Source: Saccoglossus kowalevskii
Taxonomy: Eukaryota > Hemichordata > Enteropneusta > Harrimaniidae
DNA length: 42,201 nt
Reading direction: 5' to 3'
Assembly: GCF_000003605.2 (NCBI RefSeq)
Contig: NW_003132353.1
Span: forward strand, 10,310-52,510
Shown here in pieces: positions 13,058-23,578 of the stretch. Position 1 is the stretch's first letter. Every line of letters begins with the position of its first letter. A program made the position numbers and the translations under genes. A model generated the notes under the pieces. That model worked only from the letters and a program-made list of their open reading frames with translations. It ran no database searches and had not been told where the DNA came from.

Positions 13058-14214
13058 GTAAGTTAAACATTCTGTTTGGATAATTGCCGAGTATTTTGCC
13101 GGTTTGTCTTTCAAATGGGCTCCCGAGGGTACTGAATGCGCACAAGCTTCTTATAAATATTACCGTATCACGCAGCTCATTTTAGAAATGTGTTGAACTC
13201 GTTCTGATTTGACAACATTGTCGTATATTTCTAGTGATATCTATTGGGAAAAAAACATTATCATCGTTAATGACCACCAAAGTCCACTTCTGTCACATTT
13301 CACAAAATAAACCCACATGTCTCATCTCATATCTACAATTGTCATCAAGACATATGCTGATGGGAACACTACTAATGGTTAAATACCTGAATGTTTAATC
13401 TTGGTACTGGTTTCAAATTGGAAAACATTGCGGCGACATTATAACAGTACACATGCCATTATTTACGCTTGTGAAATGAATTCAGATCACGAAGAAGAAT
13501 GTAAGACTTGCGTTATCTGGCAGTCTTAACTTGTCTTCTAAATACGAGAATCGAGACTAATTTTTTTATTACAAATTCTAATTTAGAATAGTGTGGCCAT
13601 GCACTATATATCAGAAATAAAGTATTATTAAATAACCATTGTAACCCACGCGGCTGTACGTCTGGTTATGTAAATTCCGGTAGCTCTAGTCGGGTTATAC
13701 CAAATCATGCATGGGGAGTGTGGCATGGTACCCTGAAATATAGTTAGGAGACATTTTCCCCGTTCTAGAATATATCGTCTCGTATCGGACGTCTAAATAA
13801 ATTCCGAGTCAACATTATGATTTGTTCCCGGTGATTATGGAAAAAATAGGCTCGACTCACATGACAGAAGGTGCCAGGTGTTCCTCTATTTGTTTTCAAG
13901 GGAAGTCGTTACCGCCAAAGGAAAATGTAATAATGCTGCGGAAGATGTAGATATTAATCTTGTTCTCAGTATTATCGATAACAGGTTTTTGGCGGGATGA
14001 CATATGAAAGCGTAAAAGGTTACGAAGCAAAATCCAATGAACATTAAATATCAAATATTGGAGAGAGAAATTGAAAGAAATAGGGCCTGCTATTTCCTGG
14101 TTGTGGCTATTATTAGATTGATATAACACACTGAATGATGCTAACTTAATGCCAAAACAAATCATTTCACTTGGTCTTCTCTGGCTATGTAATATACACA
14201 GTCCTGCACAGAAC

Positions 14215-14372
14215 AGCCTAGCACACCACAACAGTACGAAGTAACACATCACAGTTCAACACAGCCTAGCACGCTCCTTTAAAGAGTAGCACATCACAGA
14301 ACACCGTAGCACACCACGTCAAAGTGTAGCATACCGCAGGCCAACACAAAAAAAGTGTAGCACGCTCGTTAC
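14215..14372. repeat. Degenerate short tandem repeat
   Basis: About six imperfect copies of a unit of roughly 20-30 bp containing gtagcacaccac or cctagcacacc, separated by variants of agttcaacac. Spacing is irregular, so this is an old, decayed minisatellite within intron 4 of gene A. Confidence 0.6.
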
Positions 14373-14966
14373 GAAAGTTCGCTGTAGATGGTACATTGTG
14401 AGAACGATAGTTAATACACCATTGTACGTGTATGTTCGTAGGCGTTGTTACATTACCCTAGCTATATGTTTGTCATTTACACGGTTACAGGGCCCTGTGC
14501 CTGGCTTAATTAAAACGCCGTCAGCGAATATGCAACTTATTTTAATCAAATTATGACAGACGCATCGTCTGATTCGCACTGTTTCGCTGCAGCCAACCCG
14601 AACCAAGGCGGTCCCTACAAACCAGCGCGTGATCATGTTAGGAAAAGCTGTATTTGGCCCCAAATAAATTGAATGATTTGATTGGATGCTTGCTCCATCA
14701 ATCAGCGTTCCTGTAACAACAACAACTCGTACCAATTTGAACCAATAGATGTTGCTGTCTTATATCACGTCATAGTGTAATAGATAAAAACACACGGCTT
14801 CGCGTTCGATACCCAATGAAATCATGACAAAAGTTGACTTTGCGTTCCATTTACCAAGGAAACTCTCCAATGTACGCGCTGTTTTGTTTGATATCGTTTA
14901 CATTACAATTATGCAAAGGTGTATAATGGTGAAGCTAACAGAAAGATATTTGACATTAAAACTTAA

Positions 14967-15839
14967 GGTAGAGATGCAGTTTACCTGACAGGTATTTTAA
15001 TTAGTTAAATAGGAAACCAAGATGACCTCCCTTGTCCACAAAACTATTTATTTTCGGAAAGCTTATTGTATGAATTTTAAAATTATGTTAGTATTTTTTT
15101 TATGGACACTGTAGTTTGAAATATGCACAACTGAAAAATGTGCTCTTTTGGTCAAAAGTGATTTTAAAAAAATAGCGTCTAAACCATGCATCTGTTTTCT
15201 GTCAAAATTGGTTTACGGGTACATCTGTTTACTATGAAGGAAGTGCCGTCTTGAAAACTGTCTACCAGTTGTCAGTTTTGCAGGGCAGCAGCTCAAATTT
15301 CACTACTTCAAGTTTATGCATAAATTAACACCCAGGCTAGTTGTCTGTACGATTGTTGTAACACTGTTCAACCAAAAACAATGCCCGACGGCGTTTAGAA
15401 GATAAACACATTGTCAATCATTTGTGCAAATTTCAAAACAAAAGGTCAAAGCGTCTAGGAGCTATTTTTTTTAAAGTTCTGGGATGTGCACTCAAAAGAA
15501 GCTGAGATAATTGCTAATTTGCATAACAATTCACTCAGTAAGAAGTTTGCTAATGCTCATAATTAAAATGGCTGTAACAGTCCCAAGTTTAAATGTATTA
15601 TCATTTTGTAAAAAGTTAAATATAGTGCATAATATGGAGATCCCGTCTTTGCTAAATCTTGCTAAGCATTCAAAAGAGAGAATGTTTGCACCTGTTATGT
15701 ATATTTTAAAATCGTCTTTTGAATATGTTTCACTTTTCACAATTCTACAAAATTTTAACAGTCTATAGCCAAGACTGTTTGGATAATATAAAGAAAAAAA
15801 AAAATCACTCCCAAGTGCCCACGAACCTGCATCTCTACC
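14967..15839. mobile_element. 873-bp non-autonomous element with TTAA flanks
   Basis: The left end reads TTAA then GGTAGAGATGCAG (14963-14979), and the right end reads CTGCATCTCTACC then TTAA (15827-15843). The inverted repeat is perfect over 19 bp when the flanking AC/GT is counted. TTAA on both sides is the target duplication typical of piggyBac-type elements. The interior is AT-rich with no transposase-like frame; its longest frame (15511-15768) has no recognisable motif. It therefore looks like a non-autonomous (MITE-like) copy. Because CTTAAG is itself part of the inverted repeat, the exact boundary is uncertain by a few bases. Confidence 0.7.
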
Positions 15840-15879
15840 TTAAGTGAATTCCCACAGTCTCGTGATTATGATTTTATCA

Positions 15880-16262
15880 GCTCGTGCATGCCGTGTATGA
15901 TGCTACCGTGACGGGTTTGCGCACACCATGCGTGATATCACATGCTCGCGTACGCTGTGGGTGATAACATGGATTGTGCATGCCGTATATGAATGCACAG
16001 GCTCGTGCATGCCGGGAATGGTAACAGATGCCGTGTATGGTGGAACAGGCTTGCGCATGACGTGTATGATGGCAAAGGCATGACGTGAATTGTGGCATAT
16101 GCCTGTGCATGTCGTGTAGCAGGTCAAACAATTGATATGTGCCGTGTATGATTGTGTGTGCCGTGAATGAATGGCCAGCACAGATTTGTGCATGCCATGG
16201 ATACACAGACTCGTGCATGCCGTACGTGATGGTACAGTCTCGTGGATGCCGTGTATGCTGGC
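15880..16262. repeat. Minisatellite, unit about 29 bp
   Basis: Roughly 13 diverged copies of a unit built on gctcgtgcatgccgtgtatg, with some copies shortened. Read on the - strand it gives an artefactual His/Thr/Cys-rich open frame. It starts about 40 bp after the TTAA element and ends 200 bp before the mature-domain exon of gene A. Confidence 0.85.
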
Positions 16263-16461
16263 ATTTGAAATTCATGTTGTTATTTCGATCTTGCTATTCA
16301 GGCCACGTAACTGAGTAGTATTTAATTTTCTGGATATGTTGTCCTTTGGAACAATTAACGATGTACAGTTAATTACCGAGAATAATTGAATAAAACAAAA
16401 TCAATATAAAATGCTAACATTTTGTAGTTGACATCTCTTTCTTTCTTTCACCCTTCTAAAG

Positions 16462-16758
16462 AGACAAGAAATAGCAATGGAAGCATGCCAGAGTGTCAGT
16501 GAATGGGTCCAACCCGAAACAGCCAACAATATTGACAACGTGGAAGTGCAACTGTATTCAATGCAGTGGTTCTGGAGGACAACTTGCGAAGAGAGCGCGG
16601 TACCTTGCAGAGGATTTAGCGGAAGGTCAACATGTCTGCCAAAGCGCTCGTGGGTAATCGCCTGGGCTCGGGAGAATGCCGAAGATCAATATCAGTGGAT
16701 GTGGGTTGCCATAGAGACATGCTGCACTTGCGCAGTTTATCACAATCTCCATATTTAA
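16462..16758 (+). CDS. Gene A exon 5: neurotrophin/Spätzle-like mature domain
   Basis: The terminal coding exon (residues 151-248, TAA stop at 16756) encodes a secreted cystine-knot growth factor. Arg151 completes a Lys-Arg processing site; the mature chain starts at Gln152, seven residues before Cys159. Visible hallmarks are C-Q-S-V-S-E-W-V (NGF has C-x-S-V-S-x-W-V), Q-W-F-W before Cys192, P-C-R-G at Cys199 (NGF has G-C-R-G), Cys208, then W-V-I-A-W and W-M-W-V-A-I-E-T leading into C-C-T-C (237-240). NGF ends W-R-F-I-R-I-D-T-A-C-V-C, so the match is clear. The extra cysteine giving C-C-x-C is as in Spätzle, where it makes the inter-chain bond. Neurotrophin is the better family name; assignment between neurotrophin and Spätzle needs a tree. 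The vertebrate Trp and aromatic dimer-core positions appear retained. Confidence 0.92.
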   Translation, partial: RQEIAMEACQSVSEWVQPETANNIDNVEVQLYSMQWFWRTTCEESAVPCRGFSGRSTCLPKRSWVIAWARENAEDQYQWMWVAIETCCTCAVYHNLHI

Positions 16759-16925
16759 CTGAGAGTCAGTTGTTTAATTATAATTATTATTATTAATGTT
16801 ATTACTATTATAATTTGACAAAAAGCAAAAATTAAACAATGACAACACTTGGATTCCCATTTCAGTCGCAGGGGAGGATATCTAACGTTCGTTAAGCCAG
16901 CGTTCTGTCGGCTCTTCGCAATAAA
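16759..16925 (+). other. Gene A 3' UTR and polyadenylation signal
   Basis: AATAAA lies at 16920-16925, 162 bp after the stop codon and before a G/T-containing stretch. This is the likely poly(A) signal, so the transcript should end near 16945. An antisense frame here contains a C-C-H-C string but stops 34 codons upstream and is not a gene. Confidence 0.7.
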
Positions 16926-16945
16926 CATTGGTGGTCATCGATTTT

Positions 16946-19900
16946 AGGTAACGTCCTATAGGGGGAGTTCTATGTTTTATTGGAAATAAAGTCGGCTTTT
17001 GTCGCGCGATTTAATCCAATCCAGAGATCCCAGAATACCAATAAGAGGGCTCAACCAAAACAAAAAGTGCGCTGTCATTGTATTACTATGTCCCCCATTG
17101 TATTCCGGACCACGTGGTGAAAACATTGTCTTAGTATATGATTGATTTGCTGAAATGAAATATCCAATTGTTGTCGGAATAAACACACGTGTGATTAGGT
17201 GGCCCTCAACGTATAGAGTTGTCTTTAGCACTGTATCATTGAGGGCGTGGCGTATGTTACGAGGACGATTGCTTGCTTGGATACCCGAACACCACAGAAA
17301 TCGTACGAAGGTACAATTATCATTACAGCAGCTAAGAGTTGACATATTACAAACCGCCAAACTGAAAATTGAAAAAAAAATTACACGCATGAATGTAGCA
17401 TAGAGGGCGCTGTATTTCGTATCACATGGATATTAAATGAGTTATCGCACCTGACGTCATGTTTCCATATTAACCTAGCCAATAAACATGTTTGTAAGAA
17501 TTTAATTGCGACATATGTACCGTCTTTTTTCAAATTAAAAAAAAAAGTAGTATTTTTTTACTAATGTATGTATTCCTGTATTTTCGCAACTTCTGTAGAT
17601 AACGTAAGCTGGTGCTGGAAAGACAATTATAACCGGCTTATGTAAATGCCATAACTATCAACGTGACCAACAATTAGATTGAGATTTCACCATAATCTCA
17701 TGCGTCACGTCAACCTTGACTATGACGTCATAGTCATCTGTTATCGAGAGAAAAATAAAATACAAATAATTAATTATTAAATAAATAAATTCTAATGTAT
17801 TTACACAAGTTCGCTGTTTGCGTATTGTGATGTATGTTTTCGCAACCCGGACGTGTACGTGCGCTTGCGCGAATTAAGCCCTCAATGCAAACGGGTTGCC
17901 TTTGAAAAATACACTTACACATGTGCAAATTTTCCGAGCAAATCAATTTATGTTGTCCAGTATTACACCACTTTCTCGTCGTTTAATTTCAAGAAAACTG
18001 CCTAAACATGTGCAAAACTTAAATAACTAAATGAGTTTTTAGAGATGGCATTAGATGAACTGACCGACATTTGATATAGTAGGTCGAGGTAGAAATAAAA
18101 TATTTGAAGGTGGATTTTCCAAAATTAAAAAGGATAACCACCGAACCATATACCCTCAGTCTGTAGTCGAACATGATTCTTTCCTTCTTTGTTATGCTAT
18201 TGTAGTTCAGCCCCGACATAAGTGAATATACGCGTCTTAATTATACCTAGATGTCAACTGAAACTAATTATCTCATTTTGTTGTACACTTGGAGACTATT
18301 TTATTACTATTCTAAAGTATTGTCCATAGTAAAAAAAACAGGGGTATCCGACTTGTTTCTGAGGAAGTATATTTCAAATATGATCCAACGAGTCTAACAA
18401 CCACAAAGAAAAAACAAGTGGCTTTTATATCATCAAAAAGGCGTCAAAGGTGGTGATAAAAAGAAAGTCATGGTAGTGTGCTGGCATGGGCGTATACAAC
18501 TTTTTCGAACACTTCTTGATCTATGAACTGAACATTTGTTGCAGGGCCAACATGACGATTCGGTTATTTTAATAATACGATAAAGCATTAAGAGAATTGA
18601 ATGCATACCCCATTTGATTCATGAAAATCCTGCGTTTCGTGAAAGATGAAACAAGAAGACGAGAAACGATAAATCAGTTTATTTCATGGCTGCATCATTA
18701 GGCACAACAATCAGGTGATAGCTTGTCTTCATTGTTGCATCACAAGCTTCTGAAAACCCCTAATCCTTAGAGCCATAGCCGTGTACGCTACAGTACAGGT
18801 CTTATAAGTTGTTGAAGTAAAATGAAATACCATTATGTACAATGCAAAGGAAACCAGTGCAAGGCAGAAAGAAGTATTATCATTGATGTGGCGCAGAAGA
18901 GCATAGCGATAGGGAGTGTAACATTTTATTTTAACCTGACATTTTGTATCTGTATAGACAAAGAAATATAGCAATGAAAAAGAACAAGAAATGGGTACAA
19001 AAAAAATCAGATAAAAGGGAGTTGCATGTATAGGCACATGATGATTATGTCTTCACAGAAACACTGGTACCGTGATTGATGTCAAACTGAGTGGAGTAAT
19101 TATTTCAGAGAAGCTTATTGGTTCCAGATATACATGTAGTGTGATTCGTGAGACAATATGGTCTGTCCTAAAACTACAGCGTATATTACAGCGTATAAAA
19201 CAACATAGTAAATGTATTCATATGTGAGTTGTTAGATTTTGTTGCGAAATTCCAATCCACTGCTCATGTCGCTGAAATTCGTTATATTTAATGTCGATGG
19301 TCGTTTGCCGTTAGAATGAAAAAACAACACATGAGTTTGGCATGATGAACACAAAAACTACTGAGAACTCCATTTTGTCTAGGGTCGAACTGATTACAAA
19401 CCATCAGGAAATGTCAGATTATGTGTAGATATGCAGTAGGAAAAACTGCGGGTAATCTGAGACAGACACAATGCTTAACATACACAACTATGAACCAAAA
19501 CATCATTTTCACAAAGTTTGGGCTCTAGTGAGGTTTCATCTGATCGATTCTAAGGAATTGTTTAGAAGTTCGCCGCATATAATTGTTTATTTCAATATAA
19601 GCAATGAGTATTCGGCATTAGTACTGAAGCGCACCAGAACTGTGTACAGTAAGTGTAAACTTATTTAAAACTGTTTGACGATATTTATTCCGATGATAAA
19701 ACCTATGATCAAAGATTCACTGATGTTCTAAAACATTTTGAGGATATGGTCAAACACTGTGTGTTTGGATGTTTCAGATTCCATGGCAACTATTCTACGC
19801 GTTTGAAATTCATTCTACTACAGCAAGAGTGGAGAAGTCTTAAATGATTGTGATCACGATAGTTAAACAGAAGTGAGCAGTTTGCGGGGATTGGTGAACA
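16946..19900. other. Intergenic; CRE cluster, no recognised gene
   Basis: Downstream of gene A. Overlapping frames on both strands at 16977-17403 have no recognisable family. Full CRE octamers occur at 17452-17459 and within the palindrome at 17717-17736. A frame at 18729-19037 (-) is hydrophobic but unsupported. A near-match RFX X-box, GATTCCATGGCAAC, is at 19777-19790. Confidence 0.5.
17704..17736. promoter_or_regulatory. TCACGTCA plus 20-bp palindrome centred on a CRE
   Basis: TCACGTCA at 17704-17711 is followed by the perfect 20-bp palindrome TGACTATGACGTCATAGTCA at 17717-17736. Its core is the CRE octamer and its edges resemble AP-1 half-sites. Another TGACGTCA sits at 17452-17459. CREB/ATF or AP-1 binding is an inference from the motif. 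Confidence 0.45.
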
Positions 19901-19918
19901 TATGATACGTTATGATAC

Positions 19919-19980
19919 GTTCTTTTCGCCGGATATGGGTTCCATACGACGAGGGTTTAAAATCTTTTTTTTTTGTTTGT
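19919..19980. repeat. Partial copy of the 20658-20764 repeat
   Basis: The segment tcgccggatatgggttcc through the T-tract matches the interior of the element at 20658-20764 over about 55 bp with few changes. It lacks both terminal inverted repeats. Both copies are followed at some distance by ttagaggttta, so a larger ancestral repeat is possible. Confidence 0.65.
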
Positions 19981-20657
19981 TTAGAGGTTTAGACTTAACT
20001 ACATTAGCTTAACCGTTTCGCACTTTAAAGTAACCAATTTCTTTTCACCATTTGACAAATTAATTAGCTATTACATAGACACTGGGTTATTGTGATAATA
20101 ATGATGAAAGTACAGTGATTACGTGTGCTAGTCCGGTAAAATTGGATTTAAAGTTGAAACAAAACAGAAGAATGGGGCGCGTAGATGTGGGTGTCAAGCC
20201 CGTAGAGGTCTGTCAGATATACTCACAAACATACATAGCGGATACCATATTTCAAACAAATTTCACAAAAATGAATTGTCAAGCGAGCCATGTTTTGCCA
20301 TGAGATGATCAACATATGACATCATATTCAAATTGCTGATTAAGTATGTAATATTGGGGTGCGATATAATAAATAACGAACGCTTTTATCACATTTTCAT
20401 TTTGAATGATATGTGTAATAATTATGAAATGGCAATAAACGTGGCATACATTTGTTATTGACATTTTTGTTTACAAAGGAGCATTTGGGTTCATGATTTT
20501 CCACTAGGTCAGATGATGTCAACCTGCCGCATGCGTTCAACAAAGTGAAAATAACGTCTAAAACATCGTTGATTACAAGTTGAATGCTAAATTACCTGCC
20601 TATAATCTATTCAAAAGTTCTGTGACTTTAAAACGAACTTGCAGAGGAACTGTTTAA

Positions 20658-20764
20658 AGGGCGGTGTTCGTTTTTTTTCGCCGGATATGGGTACCATACG
20701 ACGAGGGTGTAAAGTCCTTTTTTTGTTTACTCGTAAAACAAACGTACTACACGATCACCGCCCT
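20658..20764. mobile_element. 107-bp MITE-like element, copy 1
   Basis: Terminal inverted repeats AGGGCGGTGTTCGT and ACGATCACCGCCCT match at 13 of 14 positions. TTAA precedes the left end (20654-20657), but the right flank reads GTTC, so the second TTAA is decayed or missing. It has no coding capacity. It shares its ends and part of its interior with the copy at 21824-21938. Confidence 0.65.
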
Positions 20765-21582
20765 GTTCACTGGGGTATGAAAATAAGTTGACACCCCATG
20801 CCGCCATTGTTATTAGAGGTTTAAATTTCGACCCAATACACGTTCAAGTCACGCCACCACCGTTTCAAAATCTCTACAGTACTGGAAATTATCTCCGATG
20901 AGGGCGCTATTATATGGGTTGCTCACGTCTGCCTGTGTGAGTGACTGTAAAGGTTGGAATGTTATCGTGCACATATCCATTATCGAAACTGTTTAATGGA
21001 TTATATAATCAGTAAATAGAATGAAATGAGATTGTTCCAGCGAGTTGAGGATCCGTTTCATATAATCCACAGGCGAGAGTGTGACACCAGACAGTGTGAG
21101 GAAAATAATTCATTATAGAGAAAACGTGGTTGAAGGATTAGTGTTTCCCACCAAAATAGCGCTTTTAAAATTGAATGACGTTTTCTGTCGATTTTCAAGC
21201 TACGGGTGCTGATTGTAGACAATTTTACAGGATCCAAAAACGTAAGAGATTTCGTTCTGTTAACGTTGAGGGCGAGTTGGCATTTGAAACACTAGTCCTC
21301 ACAAACGTGCGAATTTTATTTTCAACTCGAAATATTTTAAGTAAACGACATACACGATCGACAGTATACCTACATGCGTTCAATATTTATTGCATGACCA
21401 TTGTGGTTGACAAATAAATGTAATACAAAATATATAAATAACATTTATTGATGAAGACATCGTGGGTGTTAGAACTGAGACTGAAGGAAAAAGAACGTTA
21501 AGCAATTTTATAACCCGGATGTACTCTGGATTACACACTAACTGGAGGTGCCGCATTGACGGGGTATATTTTATAAAACCAT

Positions 21583-21604
21583 AAAAAAAAAAAAAAAAAA
21601 AAAA
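21583..21604 (+). repeat. Poly(A) tract of 22 A
   Basis: A pure run of 22 adenines. No reverse-transcribed gene body or retroelement is recognisable to its left, so it may be a simple homopolymer or a decayed retrotransposon tail. Confidence 0.7.
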
Positions 21605-21823
21605 CACAAGAAAGTTCTTCACCATTGTTGCAATGAATGTGGTTGAACCTGCGCACTTTTTTATTTTCAAAATTTCAAAAGTGCATTCTCTGTTGTAGCG
21701 TGTCGCATGGAAACCAAATCAAACGCGTTGCGTTAAGCAGAACTATCCAAGTGTTCACCCCAAAATATCATCTACAACCGCCTTCTATAAATGCAGATCT
21801 GCAGCTCCGATCGAACGATTTAA

Positions 21824-21938
21824 AGGGCGGTAGTCGTCGTACCGCGTTCTGTTCGATATGGGACGTATACAACTCGTGCAAAATACATTGTTTATTTACA
21901 TGAAATTCGAACACGCGCTGCGCGACGACCACCGCGCT
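21824..21938. mobile_element. 115-bp MITE-like element, copy 2, TTAA on both sides
   Basis: TTAA at 21820-21823 and 21939-21942 flank inverted ends AGGGCGGTAGTCGTCG and CGACGACCACCGCGCT (14 of 16 positions pair). The interior shares gatatggg and the T-rich gtttattta segment with copy 1. TTAA duplication suggests mobilisation by a piggyBac-like transposase, but these ends differ from those of the 873-bp element at 14967. Confidence 0.7.
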
Positions 21939-22113
21939 TTAAAGAAACCGAATACTTCATAGATCTCGAATGCGTTACACAATTGTTATAGTAGACTGTA
22001 TACACGTTTAGTCAATCTATCGTAATATTTGATCAATGAAATGCATGTCTTTTTATGCATTGACAACATATATACGAGTGTATATACACGCAATTTTTGA
22101 AATACGTTGGTGG

Positions 22114-22560
22114 TTAATTTGGACGCTGTGGGCTATACTGGAGTTGATGGACGCTGTAGTATTTGCGAGCGATTGCGGGCGCTGTAGGCATGTTGGCATG
22201 GATATCTGTACCGTCATGCATAGGCATATCCTCGGGGGCGGACATCCGGGCATTTTCTACCGCCTGGCAACCCTCGCGGTGAAAACAAAGACCAACAACT
22301 CGGAGAAAACGGTACTTTGCGATGGTTGTTGAGAGTCCCCTGAACAGTGTAACAAGATTAGCCCCACGTGTGTAACATATATAAATTTGGTTGTTCAGGA
22401 TTACTTCAAAGTTGAGTTTGTGTTGTTTTCTCGAGTTTTCACCGGCTCCACCGGAGTTCCACAGCAGCGCACACAAAGCCCATAGAAATACGTCACTGTG
22501 GTACAGTGGTGCGCTTCTTAGCAACGTAGAACGTCCGTGACGTAGCTCCGCCCCCGAGGC
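22114..22560 (-). other. GC-rich island with long unassigned open frame
   Basis: This stretch is richer in G+C and CpG than its surroundings and has a GC box (CTCCGCCCCC) near 22545. On the - strand one frame stays open for at least 136 codons, ending at the TAA at 22114. Its early part is hydrophobic (F-L-W-A-L-C-A-L-L-W), but no ATG leads it and no family is recognisable. It could be a promoter/CpG island, a remnant of a mobile element, or a chance frame in GC-rich DNA. Confidence 0.3.
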
Positions 22561-22599
22561 TACATGTGTTATGTATTTTTGGATTTTATGATTTCTTCT

Positions 22600-23420
22600 T
22601 CACTCAATAATTAGCAGAAAGACGGTCTTACGTAAAGTGTTACTAAGGTGCATTAATCAATTGTCAGTTCTCAATGTGACTTATATATGCACTAGCCTTC
22701 TGTGGTATATGCCTATCGATCACATTGATTCTGAAAACAGATAACTAGTAAAACGTTTAGTAATAATATTATATATGTACACAGCTGTAATAGTATTGAG
22801 ATTACTTGTGACGTTGAAGACATTTGGACATTTAACTGGGTTTTGATTGCCCAACCGTTGATGTTCGACTCGACAGTTGAAAAGAGGTTAAATCAATCAA
22901 TGAATTATTCTTGCATACAAGCCAAATGACTAAAATTCTACTACTGAAATTTTATACTATGAAGGCTTTACTTATTCACATGGTTTTGTTTTTGATATCA
23001 TTGATAAGTAAAATCCGCTAAATTAAATCCACATGTAAAATATCAATTCCCCGGCGAAAAAACAAAATCTGCCGAAATCGTGTAAAACCCAGTGGAAAGG
23101 CTCAAACATCTAAATAGTGAAAGCAAATACCAGTGCTTAAGAATATTTTCAGAAACGCATCCCCGCGGTGTATTCTGTTCGACGAATCGTATGCATTATG
23201 TGTTGCTCGCAGACTACTTAAGTATACAGATTACGGAGCCGGGGGACATCTTTGCGCATTAATACGTTATATCACCGAATTATCGTGACTGCATTCAAAT
23301 CTTATAAGATCATCTTTCGGCAGATGCATTCGGATATCTGTACAGTTCAATGTACTGCGTAAATTTTACATAATCGATTTAGCAAAAGAAAGATACACTC
23401 AATAGGTCACAACGGAAAAT
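22600..23420. other. Intergenic, nothing recognised
   Basis: AT-rich DNA between the GC-rich island and the promoter-like cluster near 23600. No exon, repeat or RNA gene is visible. Confidence 0.5.
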
Positions 23421-23429
23421 GAATCTTAT

Positions 23430-23561
23430 TTAGTGTCTTCTTGTGTAAGTGTTGCATACATGTCTATAACAAACATTCACGCCTTCTAGACAGCGTACGT
23501 ACTGTATAATGCATGCCAATAAAAATAATAATAATAATAATAATAATAATTGTACTTTCAT
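23430..23561 (-). CDS. Candidate 43-residue secreted peptide with poly-Leu signal
   Basis: An ATG at 23561 (-) opens MKVQ followed by eight TTA leucines from a (TTA)n microsatellite, then F-L-L-A-C-I-I. This makes a textbook hydrophobic signal core. The rest is short, with cysteines at 17, 24, 31 and 36 and a dibasic Arg-Arg before the last residue; the TAA stop is at 23432-23430. A promoter-like motif cluster sits 20-75 bp upstream of the ATG on the same strand. A microsatellite can make such a frame by chance, and a possible GTACGT donor inside it could instead make it a first exon. No family is recognised. Confidence 0.25.
   Translation of the reverse strand: MKVQLLLLLLLLFLLACIIQYVRCLEGVNVCYRHVCNTYTRRH
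23523..23551. repeat. (AAT)n microsatellite
   Basis: About nine perfect AAT units, with an AAAAAT start. On the - strand it encodes the leucine run of the candidate peptide described at 23430-23561. Confidence 0.9.
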
Positions 23562-23578
23562 GGCTCGAACAGCTTTCT

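Larger units (their letters stand above)
13058..16461 (+). other. Intron 4 of gene A (3.4 kb)
   Basis: A phase-0 intron between the prodomain and the mature-domain exon. It holds a degenerate repeat (14215-14372), an 873-bp TTAA-flanked inverted-repeat element (14967-15839) and a minisatellite (15880-16262). The intron ends in an excellent pyrimidine tract (ctttctttctttcaccc) before the acceptor AAAG at 16461. Antisense open frames at 13896-14252 and 14448-14735 lack features of genes. Confidence 0.8.

Noticed and set aside
13896..14735. Two antisense open frames of 118 and 95 codons in gene A intron 4
   Set aside because: No recognisable domain and no supporting splice sites; treated as chance.
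15877..16275. - strand His/Thr/Cys-rich open frames of 96-132 codons
   Set aside because: They are read from the minisatellite; the repetition explains the frame.
16810..16920. - strand string K-C-C-H-C after a tryptophan, resembling the neurotrophin C-terminus
   Set aside because: The frame stops about 34 codons upstream and lacks all other cysteines; it lies in the gene A 3' UTR.
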